This document shows, one piece after another, positions 1 to 10,730 of a DNA stretch of 64,000 bases. This stretch comes from Chloroflexota bacterium (GTDB lineage Bacteria > Chloroflexota > UBA11872): positions 248,001 to 312,000 of the forward strand of contig JAJECS010000024.1 in NCBI GenBank assembly GCA_022821905.1, written 5' to 3'. A program made the translations under genes and the position numbers. How positions within the stretch are numbered: position 1 is the stretch's first letter; every line of letters begins with the position of its first letter. The notes beneath the pieces were generated by a model. It did not search any database, was not told the origin of the DNA, and saw nothing but the letters and a program-made list of their open reading frames with translations.

Positions 1-3000
1 GTCGCCATCGAGTAGATAGAGATTGGGGCTTCCTGGCCCTGGAATTTGTCGACCGTGCCGATGCGCAATGGCTGAAGCTCGGGTCGGGAGACCAGCTCCC
101 GGATCTGCCGGTTGTAGGGCGTGATGATGAGCACGTCCTGGTCGGTCAGCGCGTGGGTCGCACCGTCGGCATCGGTCCAGGAGGCGCGCGACCGGAGCAG
201 CCGGTCGACGCACTCGGCAATTGCCGCCGCCTCTTCCTCGGAGTCGCTGATGCGGCGCTCGTGCTCGACCCTCACGAAACGCAGCCCCGTCCCTTGGAAC
301 GGAGCCGAGCCGGCCAGGTCCAGATTCTCCCGGCCCGGATGCGAGCGCAGGCTGTCCTCGTAGAACACCTCCGAGGTGAAGTCACAGATGCTGGGATGCA
401 GCCGCCAGGTGCCGTCGAGAAACAGCCCGAATTCCGGTGGCATGACCCTGGCGTCGTCGAGCACGTGCGCCAGCACCGAGCGGTCCGCGCCCGGCGGATG
501 GACACCCCGCAGCGGTTGATCCAGCTGCTGCGGATCGCCCAGCAGCACCAGGCTGTCGGCGCAGCGCGCCGAGGCCAGGGCGTCGGCCAGCGACATCTGC
601 CCGGCCTCGTCGATGCAGAGCACGTCAACCAATCCCTCGGCATCGTCACGCGCCCAGAGCCAGGAGGTTCCGCCCACCACGTCCAGCGAGCCCGCCCTGA
701 GGGCCCGGCACGCATCCCCGACGCTCGCCAGAGGTACCGCATCGGCAAATGCGGGCACGCTGGAGTGAAAGCTCGTCCGCTGGCCGATCCTGACCGCAGC
801 GCCGCGCGCTTCGGCCACCCGCGCCGTTTTCTCCAGCAACTCGCCGATGACCTTGTGGCTGTTGGCCGTGACGCCCACACGCTTTCCGGCCTGCACCAGG
901 TCCACGATCATCTCCGCGCCCACCGTGCTCTTGCCGGAGCCGGGCGGTCCCTGGATCGCCAGATAGCTCTCGTCCAGCGTCTGCACCAGCCGCCGGGCCG
1001 CATCCTGGGCTTCCTCACCGTCAGTCATCAGCGGCGCGCCCTCGGCTTGTCCGACCCGCGGCGGTCGACGCATCAATAGGTCGCGCGCGGCCCGATTCGG
1101 CCCGGGGGCATCGATCCCGCAATCGATCACCCACATGGCCAGCTCCCAAAGGCTTGGCGGCTTTGGACCTGGACGAACATATTCGTGGGGAATGAGCGAT
1201 GCCGGCGTCGGCGCCGCGTTTCGGGTCGCGACCTTCAGGTCGATCACGCAGGATTGGTCATCCACCGCGACCACTTCCCCAACCGTCGTCCCGTCCTCGT
1301 CGTGTGGCCGGTCGCCCACCTCGATCTTGTGGTCCTGCGGCGGGAACCGAAAGCGGTAGATCGTGGATCGTGACCCGGGCGTTGGATCGGGCCGGCTGCC
1401 CGCGAACGTGAGCCGACCAAGCGCATCGGACTCGTCCACGCGATCTTCGTCCGTCAGCTCATTCTTCAGTTGGAAATAGCGCCACCAGAACGCCTTGTCC
1501 TCGCGCCGGTGCCAGTCGAGCAGTTGCGCCAACAGCCAGCGACCGCGTTGGGTCGGGTCGGTCAACTCGCGGGCGTCCGTCAGGTCCTCGGGTAGGTCGA
1601 CCGTCAGTTGGTCCACCAGTCCCTGCACCGCTTGCTGGATCTCTGAATCCTCGGTCTCCTCGGGAGGCTTGACCGTCGGACGCGGCGGGGCTTTGGCGCC
1701 GACCTCCCTCGCCAGCGCGGCGCGCTGACCTTCCAGCCACTCGCGCAGGTAGTAGGTGGACAGACAGTCGTCGCGGTTATAGGCCTTGATCTGCTCCAGC
1801 AGCGCTTCCCGGTCGGTTCCTTCCTCGGGTTCGAGCCAATGCTCGAACTCCACGATGCTCTCGCCCGCGTCGCGGAGGTCGATTTCCCGCTCGAACCCAT
1901 AGAGCGGCTCCAGCCGCTTGATGGAGTAGCTCTCCACCGAGGCGCGAATGCCCTGCCGCACGACGCGGTAGAGGTCCACGAAGACGCGCCCCCGCAGCAG
2001 CTGATCCACCTCGGACTCGCGCGTGGCATAGCGACCGGCCAGCCGCTTCATCGCCCCGGTTTCGTAGGGCGCGTAGTGGTAGACGTGCATGCCGGGGTGT
2101 TCGGCCCACCGGTCCATGATGAGGTCGATGCAGTCCTCGAACGCCTGGCGCTCGGCTGCCGGCGTCACGGTGTCGTCGGCAATCGACCAGAACGCGTGGA
2201 ACGTGGGATCGCCCGCGGCGTCCGTTAGCCCCGGCTCGATGACGCCGAAGAGATAGTCGATGCCGTCGATCTCCTCGGAGCCGTAGAACGGATCGCCCTC
2301 CAGGTCCAGGAACAGGTCGCCCGGCGACGGTTCCGGCAGCGCCCAGAGACCGCGGTCCGGGACCAGCGCGTCCTGGCGGTCGCGTTCGGGCGGGATGCGC
2401 TCGGAGATGACTCGACCCTCGCCGCGCACCTGGATGGCCGCCTGCGCCTGCGCGCGTTCCATCGACTCGGGACTGACGCCGTCCAGCCGGTCGGGCAGCG
2501 GCGGCGACGGGTCGGCCAACCCACGCCGCGTGGTCACGTCGTGCGCGTGCAGGGCGCGTCGCTGGCGGGACGTCAGATTGGCTACCAGCGCCAGGTCGTC
2601 GTCGCGACGCCACTCGGCGCGACAATCCCGGTTCCAGCTGCAGAAGTCGCAGTGCGGCGTGGGCTCCGGCTTGGTCGGGATGGGATACGCCGATTCCGAG
2701 TCGTCGAGCAGCGACTCGAACTGCCGCGCGACCAGGCGGTAGTAGGCCGCGTAGTCGGCGACCCGCAGGCTCACGGTCTCGCGCGCGACGCCGCCCAGCA
2801 CCAGGTGCATCCGGTCCGGCGGCTGACCCTGCATCTTTCCCAGCAGGTCCGAATACAGGCTGATCTGCAGCACGGCGGGCGCCGTGGGCTGGCGGGCCAG
2901 CTTGGTATCCCAGACCTCATAGCTCCAGGCTCCAAGGTCGCTGGGCGTCTCGACACGCCGCAGGAAGTCCGCATACCCCAGCCGCCGGTCGTCGAGCAGC

Positions 3001-3323
3001 ACCGCCTGGTAGATCACGTCCACGCCGTCCCGCATGGCCTGCAACGTCTCGGCGTGCTCTGGCTCGACGGCTCGACTCGGAGATACGGTGTCGGGCGGCC
3101 GGATTTCCCTAACGTTCAAGTTCTCGGCGACCAGCGATTCCAGGAAGCGTGCCTCATATTCCTGCCCGCGCCGCGCCATGCGGTCCAGCACGGGGTCGTC
3201 GCGAAACGGCGGTTTGAGGTGGCGCAGCGCCACCGCGCGCTCCAGGTTGGCCAGGTGCCGGCACTCGAGAAACGCCACCAGATCGGTCGCCGAGTAGACC
3301 AGGCGGTCGTCAATCAGTTGCAT
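1..3323 (-). CDS. TM0106-like RecB-family nuclease fused to a DNA2/NAM7-type SF1 helicase (partial; C-terminus beyond window start)
   Basis: Open minus frame from ATG (plus-strand CAT 3321-3323) to window edge; absent from ORF track because no stop lies in the window. Reads MQLIDDRLVYSATDLVAFLECRHLANLERAV..., Cys motif CDFCSWNRDC, Walker A AIQGPPGSGKSTVGAE (GKS codons checked in frame at 935-927), DEAGQ motif, FQGQEAP near the end. Confidence 0.85.
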   Translation of the reverse strand, partial: MQLIDDRLVYSATDLVAFLECRHLANLERAVALRHLKPPFRDDPVLDRMARRGQEYEARFLESLVAENLNVREIRPPDTVSPSRAVEPEHAETLQAMRDGVDVIYQAVLLDDRRLGYADFLRRVETPSDLGAWSYEVWDTKLARQPTAPAVLQISLYSDLLGKMQGQPPDRMHLVLGGVARETVSLRVADYAAYYRLVARQFESLLDDSESAYPIPTKPEPTPHCDFCSWNRDCRAEWRRDDDLALVANLTSRQRRALHAHDVTTRRGLADPSPPLPDRLDGVSPESMERAQAQAAIQVRGEGRVISERIPPERDRQDALVPDRGLWALPEPSPGDLFLDLEGDPFYGSEEIDGIDYLFGVIEPGLTDAAGDPTFHAFWSIADDTVTPAAERQAFEDCIDLIMDRWAEHPGMHVYHYAPYETGAMKRLAGRYATRESEVDQLLRGRVFVDLYRVVRQGIRASVESYSIKRLEPLYGFEREIDLRDAGESIVEFEHWLEPEEGTDREALLEQIKAYNRDDCLSTYYLREWLEGQRAALAREVGAKAPPRPTVKPPEETEDSEIQQAVQGLVDQLTVDLPEDLTDARELTDPTQRGRWLLAQLLDWHRREDKAFWWRYFQLKNELTDEDRVDESDALGRLTFAGSRPDPTPGSRSTIYRFRFPPQDHKIEVGDRPHDEDGTTVGEVVAVDDQSCVIDLKVATRNAAPTPASLIPHEYVRPGPKPPSLWELAMWVIDCGIDAPGPNRAARDLLMRRPPRVGQAEGAPLMTDGEEAQDAARRLVQTLDESYLAIQGPPGSGKSTVGAEMIVDLVQAGKRVGVTANSHKVIGELLEKTARVAEARGAAVRIGQRTSFHSSVPAFADAVPLASVGDACRALRAGSLDVVGGTSWLWARDDAEGLVDVLCIDEAGQMSLADALASARCADSLVLLGDPQQLDQPLRGVHPPGADRSVLAHVLDDARVMPPEFGLFLDGTWRLHPSICDFTSEVFYEDSLRSHPGRENLDLAGSAPFQGTGLRFVRVEHERRISDSEEEAAAIAECVDRLLRSRASWTDADGATHALTDQDVLIITPYNRQIRELVSRPELQPLRIGTVDKFQGQEAPISIYSMA

Positions 3324-3533
3324 CGCGGATTCACCAGCCCACCCCATGGCCGCCAGCTTCACAGCGGCCACACGTGCGATCAGCGCGAGCGCGCTGCCAA
3401 CATACTTCGCCGAACGGTGCCGGTGAAAGCGTCACGTCATCCGATCAGCGGCGTGAAGGGATGCCGGCCAACGGCGCCCTCCTTCGGTGCTGTCGGCTGC
3501 GGCAAGGAAGTGGGGGCTGCCAAGCGTCGGGAA

Positions 3534-4340
3534 TCAGTCAAGGTCAATGACGAGTCGGCAGTGGTCGCTGGGGCCCCACTCGTCGGGTTCGTTCAGCGCG
3601 CGAACGGTCACGCGGTCGGCGATGTTTTCGGTGGCAAAGACGTAGTCGGCTTGCGCCCAAGCCTGCGCCGGCGTCTCTCCGATACACCGGAAGGTCACGA
3701 CGTCTTTGCGCTCGCTGCGGCGCCCCTCAGGAACGATGTGGCGAAAGCCCAGCGCCTGCATCCGGTCGAATGCGGTCTGAAAGTGCAGCGCCTCCCGCTT
3801 GTTCCAGATCGCCGTCGGATGGGCGCTCCACCCTGGATAGATCACCCAGTCGCCAGCGGCGATGACCCGGCTCCGGCGGCCGACTAGGCGCGATAGATCG
3901 GAGATCAGCCGGTGCACCGAGCCGATGGGCTCGCGACGACTCGGCGAGCCCGACTCGTGCGTGAACGCGTTGGAGTAGGGAGCCATGGAGATGACGATGA
4001 GCGACTCGTCTTCGTTGATAGGACTCACGATCGCGGCGCCGAGCGTGCCCCACTCGCTCGTGTAGAAGTCGCGGCTGAAGGGACCGCCCATCGGCCCCGT
4101 CGCGATGAAGCTGGCTAAAACGCGGTCCGAGACCCTCGCCACGACCGAGGGGGCGGCCGTGTGGCTCCCTGGCCAAAGTCTGCGGTCGTCCCACAGTCTG
4201 TGGTCAACGTCGACGCGGTGACGCAGGTCGTCGGGCACGCGCGAGGCTTCCTGCAAGAGCGCGACGTCGACATCGGCCATATTCACCAGCGTTTCCCATG
4301 ACCGGCGCTTGGCCTCCATGTTCCAGCAGACGATCTTCAT
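3534..4340 (-). CDS. endonuclease/exonuclease/phosphatase-family protein
   Basis: 268 aa; N-terminal MKIVCWNMEAK, LLQEA, C-terminal WGPSDHCRLVIDLD typical of the EEP fold. Confidence 0.75.
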   Translation of the reverse strand: MKIVCWNMEAKRRSWETLVNMADVDVALLQEASRVPDDLRHRVDVDHRLWDDRRLWPGSHTAAPSVVARVSDRVLASFIATGPMGGPFSRDFYTSEWGTLGAAIVSPINEDESLIVISMAPYSNAFTHESGSPSRREPIGSVHRLISDLSRLVGRRSRVIAAGDWVIYPGWSAHPTAIWNKREALHFQTAFDRMQALGFRHIVPEGRRSERKDVVTFRCIGETPAQAWAQADYVFATENIADRVTVRALNEPDEWGPSDHCRLVIDLD

Positions 4341-4433
4341 TTGGCGCGTCCGCCAATCAGTTCAATGCTCCCGTCCGGCCTGCATGGTAGGCCTACCTCG
4401 CCTGCCTCGACGAAGCACGACCCCCGACTTTAT

Positions 4434-4480
4434 GTGGCGCCTAGGACGGGATTCGAACCCGCACCGCCTGGCCATTTGCC
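4434..4480 (-). other. tRNA-like 3' end (T-arm + acceptor + CCA), probably degenerate
   Basis: Minus strand GCGGGTTCGAATCCCGTCCTAGGCGCCA has a T-stem/loop and CCA, but no matching 5' acceptor (GCCTAGG) or canonical 7-nt anticodon loop was found upstream. Confidence 0.45.
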
Positions 4481-4581
4481 TGACCGCCCGCCTTCACCGG
4501 ACCGGCTGACCCACCTGCGGCCCACCGGCGACCCGCAAGCGCCGATTTGAGCAATGCATGAGGCCTCTCGCGACGCTCGTG

Positions 4582-6621
4582 CTAGGTGCTTGGAATGAGA
4601 TTCCCGGTCACGCGTATATCGTAAAAGTACATATTCTTGAAATGGTTTTGGCCGGTACATCCCAAGCTTAGAGATATGTCATCGTCATAGGGAAGCCCTG
4701 ATTCGTGGTGCACCGCTTGTCCGTTGATGAACAGGGCAACGGAGCCAAGATTATAGATAAACCTAAGGTGGAATGTTGCACCGTCGACGATATCCGGATG
4801 TATGAACCGCTTAATCTCTTTCCTGTCTCCATCGTATCCAAATCCGAAGCGCGTCCACCATAAGGATTGACGCGTATACGTCGTATAACTAAAGAAGTCT
4901 CCAAAGGTTATTCCGTCATGGCTCGCATAGGGTGAAACAGTGGTGTTTCCAAATTCCAAGAGCGCGAGAGACAACGCCGCGGGGTTCAACCACACGGTCG
5001 CCGAAAGGTCAATGGCCCCGCCTCGAACCCAGAACGCCATCCCGTCACCAAAGCGCCCCGGGGCGCTTACCTCCATCGGGCAGGCCACGCTCTCACGCTC
5101 GATCAGGGAGATTCGGTCAATGAGCGGACGCACCGGGCGCGGGGGCGCAACGCCACGCGCAATATCATCGAGCCAGTCGTCCAGCAGCGCCTGAGCCGCT
5201 TCGGCGGTGAGAGCGGAGTCAGCCCTCGAAAGCTCGGGGGATGTGCTGCCGGCAATGCCCACGACGCGCCCGGTGGTGGTGGCGACTGGACCGCCGCTGT
5301 TGCCGGCGCTGATCGTCGGTGTAAAGGTCAGCCGCCGGGCGGCCTGCACAGTCAGCGTCCAGAGCGACGTCGCTGACGGCTCCGACCGACATTCGACGCC
5401 GCGGCCCGTTTCCGGGCTCGTGGCGTCATAGCCACTGGCCACGAGTTGCGCCCCGTGGGCCAGGTCCTTGGACTCGCCCCAACGCACGGGGATATGGCCG
5501 TCGCCTTCAACCTTGATCAGCGCAAGGTCGCGCTCGACGTGACCGGCGACCAGATGAGCATTTGCGGTATAGCCGCGCGGGCTTGCGACCGAAATCGTGG
5601 CAGCGTCCACCGCGAGGTGCCAGGGCATGAGGGCATAGCCGCTCTCCGTCACGAAGAACCCCGTCCCGCACGCGCGGTCGGTCGTAACCTGCAGCAGCGA
5701 TAGTTCCAGGAATCTCGCCACGTCTTCGGCCGTGGCGCCGTGAGGGCCGCGGCGGGTTTCCAGCCCGAGGTCTAGCCGATCGCCGACCGCCAGCGGCGCT
5801 TCCGGTCCAAAGGCTAGATATTGCTGCCAGGCGCGCCGGGGATAGCGGCTGTCGCGCAGGGTGTCGCCGAGCAACTAGAGCTTCACCGGCGCGACGAGCG
5901 ACTCCGGATGGTATTCCAGCACGGCGGCCTGGAAGTATTGGCGAATGCGTCCGTCCGGCGGGCGGCCCGGAATGTGCAAGTCGGCCTCGTCGTGATCATC
6001 GGCGCGCGCATCGGTCTTGGGAAAGCCGAACGAGGCCACGCCGCCAAGCCGGTAGAAAAAGTCGGCGAACCCGATGTCCGTGTCTTCGACCGACAGGTTC
6101 GAGACCTTGTGGCCCCAGGGACCGACCAGCTCACCGGGATTCGGATTTGTCAGGTGCAGTTCGACGCCCTGGTCGACGGAGCCGCCGAGACCGCCGCCGA
6201 GATAGTCCCAGGCGAGCCGTCGCAGGAAGGTGGGCGCACCGCCGCCGGGGGGCGATTGCCAATCGATGACCCCACGCTGGTAGTACTGCGTCAGGGTGCC
6301 GGGCCGCTCTTCGACGACGGCGGAGGACGGGTAGCCCCAACGTTCGATGCCCCCGGTCCGGTTGTAGTTCGCCAGGAACTCGGCACTGAATGCGGTTCCG
6401 TCCAGGAACGTGCCGGCGACGTTCACCACGTTGTGTTGCAGTTCCTCGAAGAACTGGGCGCCTGCAACTTCAGCCGACGCGAATCCAGACTCGGCGCCAC
6501 GGGTGCCGGGCGGCGCAGCCGTGATCAACACCGCAACAATCAGTAGCGCCACCGCGAGACGGCGTCGAGCCCAAATGGCTTCAGCCCTCCGCTCTCGCGT
6601 CGTTTCAGTCCAAAGTATCAA
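4582..6621 (-). pseudogene. secreted protein with trypsin-like serine protease domain, split by an in-frame TAG
   Basis: ORFs 5875-6621 (signal/anchor RRLAVALLIVAVLITAAPP) and 4582-5874 (TISAGNSGGPV catalytic Ser motif) are in the same frame (6621-5874 = 747) separated only by TAG: ...YHPESLVAPVKL*LLGDTLRDSRYPRRAWQQYL... Confidence 0.65.
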
Positions 6622-6716
6622 GCCCCTTCGAGGTCAGCTCGGCGGTGCGCATTTGGCGCCGAGGCGCGGCGACGGCGACGAGACTCCTTGGGAAGCTCTG
6701 AACTCGTCCCTAAACG

Positions 6717-6774
6717 GCACCCCGATCCGTTCTTTAACCCCTTCGACAAGCTCAGGGCGAACGGATCGGGGTGC
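6717..6774. repeat. palindromic REP/MITE-like element (16-bp perfect inverted repeat)
   Basis: GCACCCCGATCCGTTC (6717-6732) and GAACGGATCGGGGTGC (6759-6774) with 26-nt spacer TTTAACCCCTTCGACAAGCTCAGGGC. Confidence 0.7.
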
Positions 6775-6991
6775 ATCGATGCCACAGTCCCCGCACTGTT
6801 CAGAGGATTCCTCGAGAGTCACCCGCCACAGGGCGAGCATGGTGGCCGCCAGCCGTGCTTCGCGGCGGACAGGCAGAACTCGACGACGTCGCCAAAGCCG
6901 AACGCCGTCGGTGGGGCATGGCCGGATCGGCGCGGCCTTTCCGCCGGGCCTCGACATTCCCTGCTCAAAAGGCCAAGACCCGCGAATCGTG

Positions 6992-7046
6992 GGTGCCGAG
7001 GGCGGGACTCGAACCCGCACAGCCCGGAGGCCACTAGCCCCTCAAG
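6992..7046. repeat. attL-like 55-bp direct repeat (3' part of tRNA-Leu(GAG)-like gene, minus strand)
   Basis: Identical to 40283-40337. Minus strand reads CTTGAGGGGCTAGTGGCCTCCGGGCTGTGCGGGTTCGAGTCCCGCCCTCGGCACC: part of anticodon arm, long variable arm, T-arm, acceptor. The 5' half is not conserved next to it. Confidence 0.85.
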
Positions 7047-7226
7047 TCTGGGGCCTGGGCCGGTCGACGCGGCTCCGCCCGAATAACAGGTTCGGCGGCC
7101 GGGACGACCGGAAAAGCTCCTGGTGGCGGCCCCTAGCCCTGAAGGCGACAGGCAGGTCACAGGCGGGCACACCGAGCGCCCACTGCGCCCACGGTCGCTT
7201 GACCGCGGGCGGGAGGAGGCCCTCCG

Positions 7227-8201
7227 ATGTTGGGCATGACCGATGTTCACGACCTGCCGCTGCACACGGCCGTCGATCACTACCTGGTGGCGCTGCGCGT
7301 CGAAGGCGCGGCCCCGACGACCATCGAGACCTATCGCTCGGTGCTGGCGTCGTACCTGCGCTGGGCGACCGCGGACGCGGCGCCCACCCTGGTCGACTTT
7401 ACCCTGCTCCAGGTACGCGCCTATGTGGCGCACCTGATGGGCGAGCACGTGCGCTTCGCCCACCATCACAACGTCCGCGCCGGCGGACGGCTGAGCGACT
7501 ACACCATCAACCTGCACGGCCGCGTGCTACGGACTTTCGCCGCCTGGCTGGACCGGGAGGAGTACACCGAGGAGCACGTGCTGGCGCGGTTCAAGCCCCT
7601 GCGCCCCAAGACCAAGCCCATCGAGCCCCTCACTCCCGATGAGTTCAAAGGGCTGGTGGCTGCGTTGACGGGACCGGCCAGTTTGCGGGCGCGCGGACGG
7701 GCGATGCTCTACTTGCTGTTCGACACCGGCATCCGGGCGTCGGAGCTGGCCGACATTCGCCTGAGCGACCTAGATCTCGAGGCAGGCATCCTGCGGGTGC
7801 GCGGCAAGGGCAGCCAGCGCCAGCGGGTGAAGTGGCGCACCGTCGGCATGGGCGTCCGCGCTCAGCGCGCGGTGCAGCAGTACGCGTTCCGCCACCGTCC
7901 GCCGGCAATCCCCGTGAGCGAGGACCGAGTGTTCCTGACCCGTCACGGGCGGCGCATGAGCCGCAACACGGTGCACCGGTTCGTGAAGCGTCTGGGGCGG
8001 CTAGCCGGCGTCGAGCGGGCGCACCCGCACCTGTTCCGGCATTCGACCGGTGTGGCGTTCCTGCGCAGCGGCGGCTCCGAGAGCGTGCTGCAGCGCATCC
8101 TGGGGCACGCCAGCCGTGAGATGGTGGAGCACTACATGCATCTGGCGGACACGGACGTGACCCAGCTGCACCGGCGCCACAGCCCGCTCGACCACCTGTG
8201 A
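7227..8201 (+). CDS. tyrosine recombinase/integrase (XerC/D-like)
   Basis: 324 aa; GIRASELADIRLSDLD, HPHLFRHSTGVAFLRSGG, LGHASREMVEHYMHL give the R...HxxR...H...Y signature. Lies just inside attL. Confidence 0.9.
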   Translation: MLGMTDVHDLPLHTAVDHYLVALRVEGAAPTTIETYRSVLASYLRWATADAAPTLVDFTLLQVRAYVAHLMGEHVRFAHHHNVRAGGRLSDYTINLHGRVLRTFAAWLDREEYTEEHVLARFKPLRPKTKPIEPLTPDEFKGLVAALTGPASLRARGRAMLYLLFDTGIRASELADIRLSDLDLEAGILRVRGKGSQRQRVKWRTVGMGVRAQRAVQQYAFRHRPPAIPVSEDRVFLTRHGRRMSRNTVHRFVKRLGRLAGVERAHPHLFRHSTGVAFLRSGGSESVLQRILGHASREMVEHYMHLADTDVTQLHRRHSPLDHL

Positions 8202-8601
8202 GGGCACAGGGGCCGCAACTCCTGGGTCGCCGCCGGCACTTGGAGGTGGCGCGGCGCTCGCGGCACCGGCTTGTCCTGGCCGCCTCGACGCCTGGCTTTG
8301 ACCACCAGACGCAGCAACGGCCCAGAGGGGACAGCCGGCCGAGGCGGCGGAAGGGGGACGCCTAGGATGTGGGTGGACGGCGACCCGATAAGCCGAGAGC
8401 GCATGGGCCGCCACATGGCCGAGGGACCTCATCGGTCCCCCCGCCTGCAACATCGGTTGACATTAGGCCGGATAATACATATCTTTGTTATGGGTTATCT
8501 AGACGATAGTCAACTCGCACGGTCCTTTGGTCCGGCCGTCGAGTGGACTGAAAGACGCCACGCACGCCCAACGGCGGACGCCGCACGCACCCGGAGGCGC
8601 G

Positions 8602-9408
8602 ATGAAACACGCGGACTTCCTCCGCCGGCATCCGGTGTTCACCGGCCAGGAGTTGGCCGCGCACCTGGCGGTGCATGGCGAGGTCGGTCCGCGCGGGCAG
8701 GAGGCGCTGCTCGCCTACTACCGTCGGCGCGGGCGAATCTTGCGAATCCGGCAGGGACTGTACGCCGTCATCCCGCAGGGATCCGATCCCGAGAGCTATC
8801 CGGTGGACCCGTACCTCGTGGCTGCCAAGCTGACGCCGGATGCCGTCCTCTCCCATCACACCGCGCTTGAGTTTCACGGACGGGCATATTCGGTCTGGGG
8901 GCATCGGATCTACTCCGCCGCCCGTCCGCCGGGTCCGCTGACGTTCCAATCCCAGGTGTATCGCGGCTCGAGGTTTCCGACGACGCTACGCCGTACCGGG
9001 GCCGAGCACACGGACATTCAGCAGGTCGAGCGCGCCGGAGTGCCCGTGCGCGTGACCAGCCTCGAGCGGACGCTCGTAGATGCCGTGGATCGTCCGGATC
9101 TGGCCGGCGGCTGGGAGGAGGTCTGGCGGTCGCTAGCTTCGATCGAGTTTCTGGAAATGGACCGAGTCGTGGCATACGCCGTCGAACTCGATAACGCGAC
9201 GACCATCGCGAGGGTCGGCTTCGTCGTCAGCCAGCACCGGGACACGTGGATGATCACGGACCGACAGTTGCAGCCGTTGCGTGACCGGCGCCCGAAGCGC
9301 CCGCACTACCTGGATCGCAGCCGCCGGGAATCCGGGCGTCTGGTCAAGGAATGGAATCTGGTGGTCCCGCCGGACGTGCTTGACGGCACCTGGGGAGAGG
9401 TCCTGTGA
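8602..9408 (+). CDS. AbiEi-like antitoxin/regulator (type IV TA)
   Basis: ATG 8602; MKHADFLRRHPVFTGQELAAHL..., GLYAV, LSHHTALEFHG, RVTSLERTLVDAVDRPDLAGG; overlaps the downstream nucleotidyltransferase (GTGA). Confidence 0.75.
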   Translation: MKHADFLRRHPVFTGQELAAHLAVHGEVGPRGQEALLAYYRRRGRILRIRQGLYAVIPQGSDPESYPVDPYLVAAKLTPDAVLSHHTALEFHGRAYSVWGHRIYSAARPPGPLTFQSQVYRGSRFPTTLRRTGAEHTDIQQVERAGVPVRVTSLERTLVDAVDRPDLAGGWEEVWRSLASIEFLEMDRVVAYAVELDNATTIARVGFVVSQHRDTWMITDRQLQPLRDRRPKRPHYLDRSRRESGRLVKEWNLVVPPDVLDGTWGEVL

Positions 9409-10376
9409 GAATCTCCCCCGAGGCGCTGGCCGCCGAGGCCGAGGCGACGGGATTCCGACCCGATGTGTTGGAGACCGCCGTGCAGCTCTTGAGCTTGCTC
9501 AGCGCGCTCACCAGGCATCCCGCGCTGCGAGGCAAACTGGCGCTCAAGGGCGGCACAGCGTTGAACCTCTTCGTGTTCGACGCGCCACGGCTATCAGTTG
9601 ATATTGACCTGAACTACGTGGGCGCTCAGCAGCTCTCCGACATGCAGAACGAGCGTCCGGTGATCGAGGCCGCCGTCGAGTCGGCGTTTCGCCGCGAGGA
9701 CTTCGTCGTCGGGCGGATGCGCAGCGGACATGCCGGGGGTGGGTGGTCACGCCGCTATCCGAACGCGGGCGGACAGTACGGTCGTCTAGAGGTGGACATC
9801 AACTTCATGTACCGCCTGCCGCTCTGGCCAGTCACCAGCAGGGATTCCATCAAGCTTGGACGCTGGCACGCGACAAGAATCCCGATTGTAGATCTGCATG
9901 AGCTGGCTGCCGGGAAGCTCACGGCGCTGCTGGCCCGTGGCCGGGCACGGGATCTCTTCGACAGCCGACTGATCTTCAGCCTGGATGGTCTTGATCGCCA
10001 GCGACTCAGGCTTGCGTTTGTAGTCTATGGGGCCATGAATCGGAGAGACTGGCGCACGGTGTCAGAGACCGATGTTCGATTCGACGCTGCAGAGTTGATG
10101 CGCCAACTGATGCCGACGCTGAATCGTGAGGCGCTGCCGCCCGACGCCGACCCGAAGGAGTACGGAACGACACTCGTTGATGAATGCCAGAGGGATCTAA
10201 AGACGTTGCTGCCGTTGAATGCGGCAGAGCTTGCGTTTCTCGATCGCCTGCTGGAACACGGTGAGGTGGAACCCGCACTCCTGACATCAAATGCCGAACT
10301 TCAGCGGCGCATCCGGTCCCAGCCGCTGCTGGACTGGAAAGCCCAGCACATCCGACGGTTCCGAGGTCTGTCCTAA
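9405..10376 (+). CDS. AbiEii/AbiGii-like nucleotidyltransferase toxin
   Basis: LALKGGTALNLFVFDAPRLSVDIDLNYVG is the AbiEii GG/S-D-D nucleotidyltransferase motif; IVDLHELAAGKLTALLARGRARDLFD. Confidence 0.85.
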   Translation: MRISPEALAAEAEATGFRPDVLETAVQLLSLLSALTRHPALRGKLALKGGTALNLFVFDAPRLSVDIDLNYVGAQQLSDMQNERPVIEAAVESAFRREDFVVGRMRSGHAGGGWSRRYPNAGGQYGRLEVDINFMYRLPLWPVTSRDSIKLGRWHATRIPIVDLHELAAGKLTALLARGRARDLFDSRLIFSLDGLDRQRLRLAFVVYGAMNRRDWRTVSETDVRFDAAELMRQLMPTLNREALPPDADPKEYGTTLVDECQRDLKTLLPLNAAELAFLDRLLEHGEVEPALLTSNAELQRRIRSQPLLDWKAQHIRRFRGLS

Positions 10377-10730
10377 CGAGCGTGCCCTCTGCGAATTGCG
10401 GCAAGGTCGCCGTTCGTCGTGTCGTCCAACCGGTGCTCTTGGCCAGACGTACGCCAGCGTCGGCGATTTCAGCGATGCCCTTTTCGCGTGCGCTGAGAAT
10501 TCAGTGTCGGGGCTCGCTCTTGGCTCGGTTGCCGAACGGGCGGACGAATCGCCGCGCGGCTCGGACCGGTTGCTTCTCCGCGAGCACACGAACCGTTGCC
10601 GTCGGGGGCGGTCACGTGTGCGGGTGCACCGTTCGCCGATGGCTGGTAGGACCGGGACCCAGTGACGGGCCGACGTGAAGGGTGCCTGAATTACGGATTC
10701 CTGTATTCCCGTCGGGGTCGACCTGGCCGG

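Noticed and set aside
153-1079. 308-aa plus-strand ORF
   Set aside because: Antisense shadow of the high-GC TM0106-like CDS on the minus strand; no recognisable domain.
2541-3887. 448-aa plus-strand ORF
   Set aside because: Antisense to the true minus-strand nuclease/helicase and EEP genes; low-complexity Arg/Gln-rich composition.
4341-4550. 69-aa ORF with RTGFEPAPPGHLP
   Set aside because: Typical spurious translation antisense to a tRNA 3' end.
6688-7086. 132-aa and 88-aa ORFs with GRDSNPHSPEATSPSS / AGLEPAQPGGH
   Set aside because: Spurious translations antisense to the tRNA-Leu fragment (att repeat).
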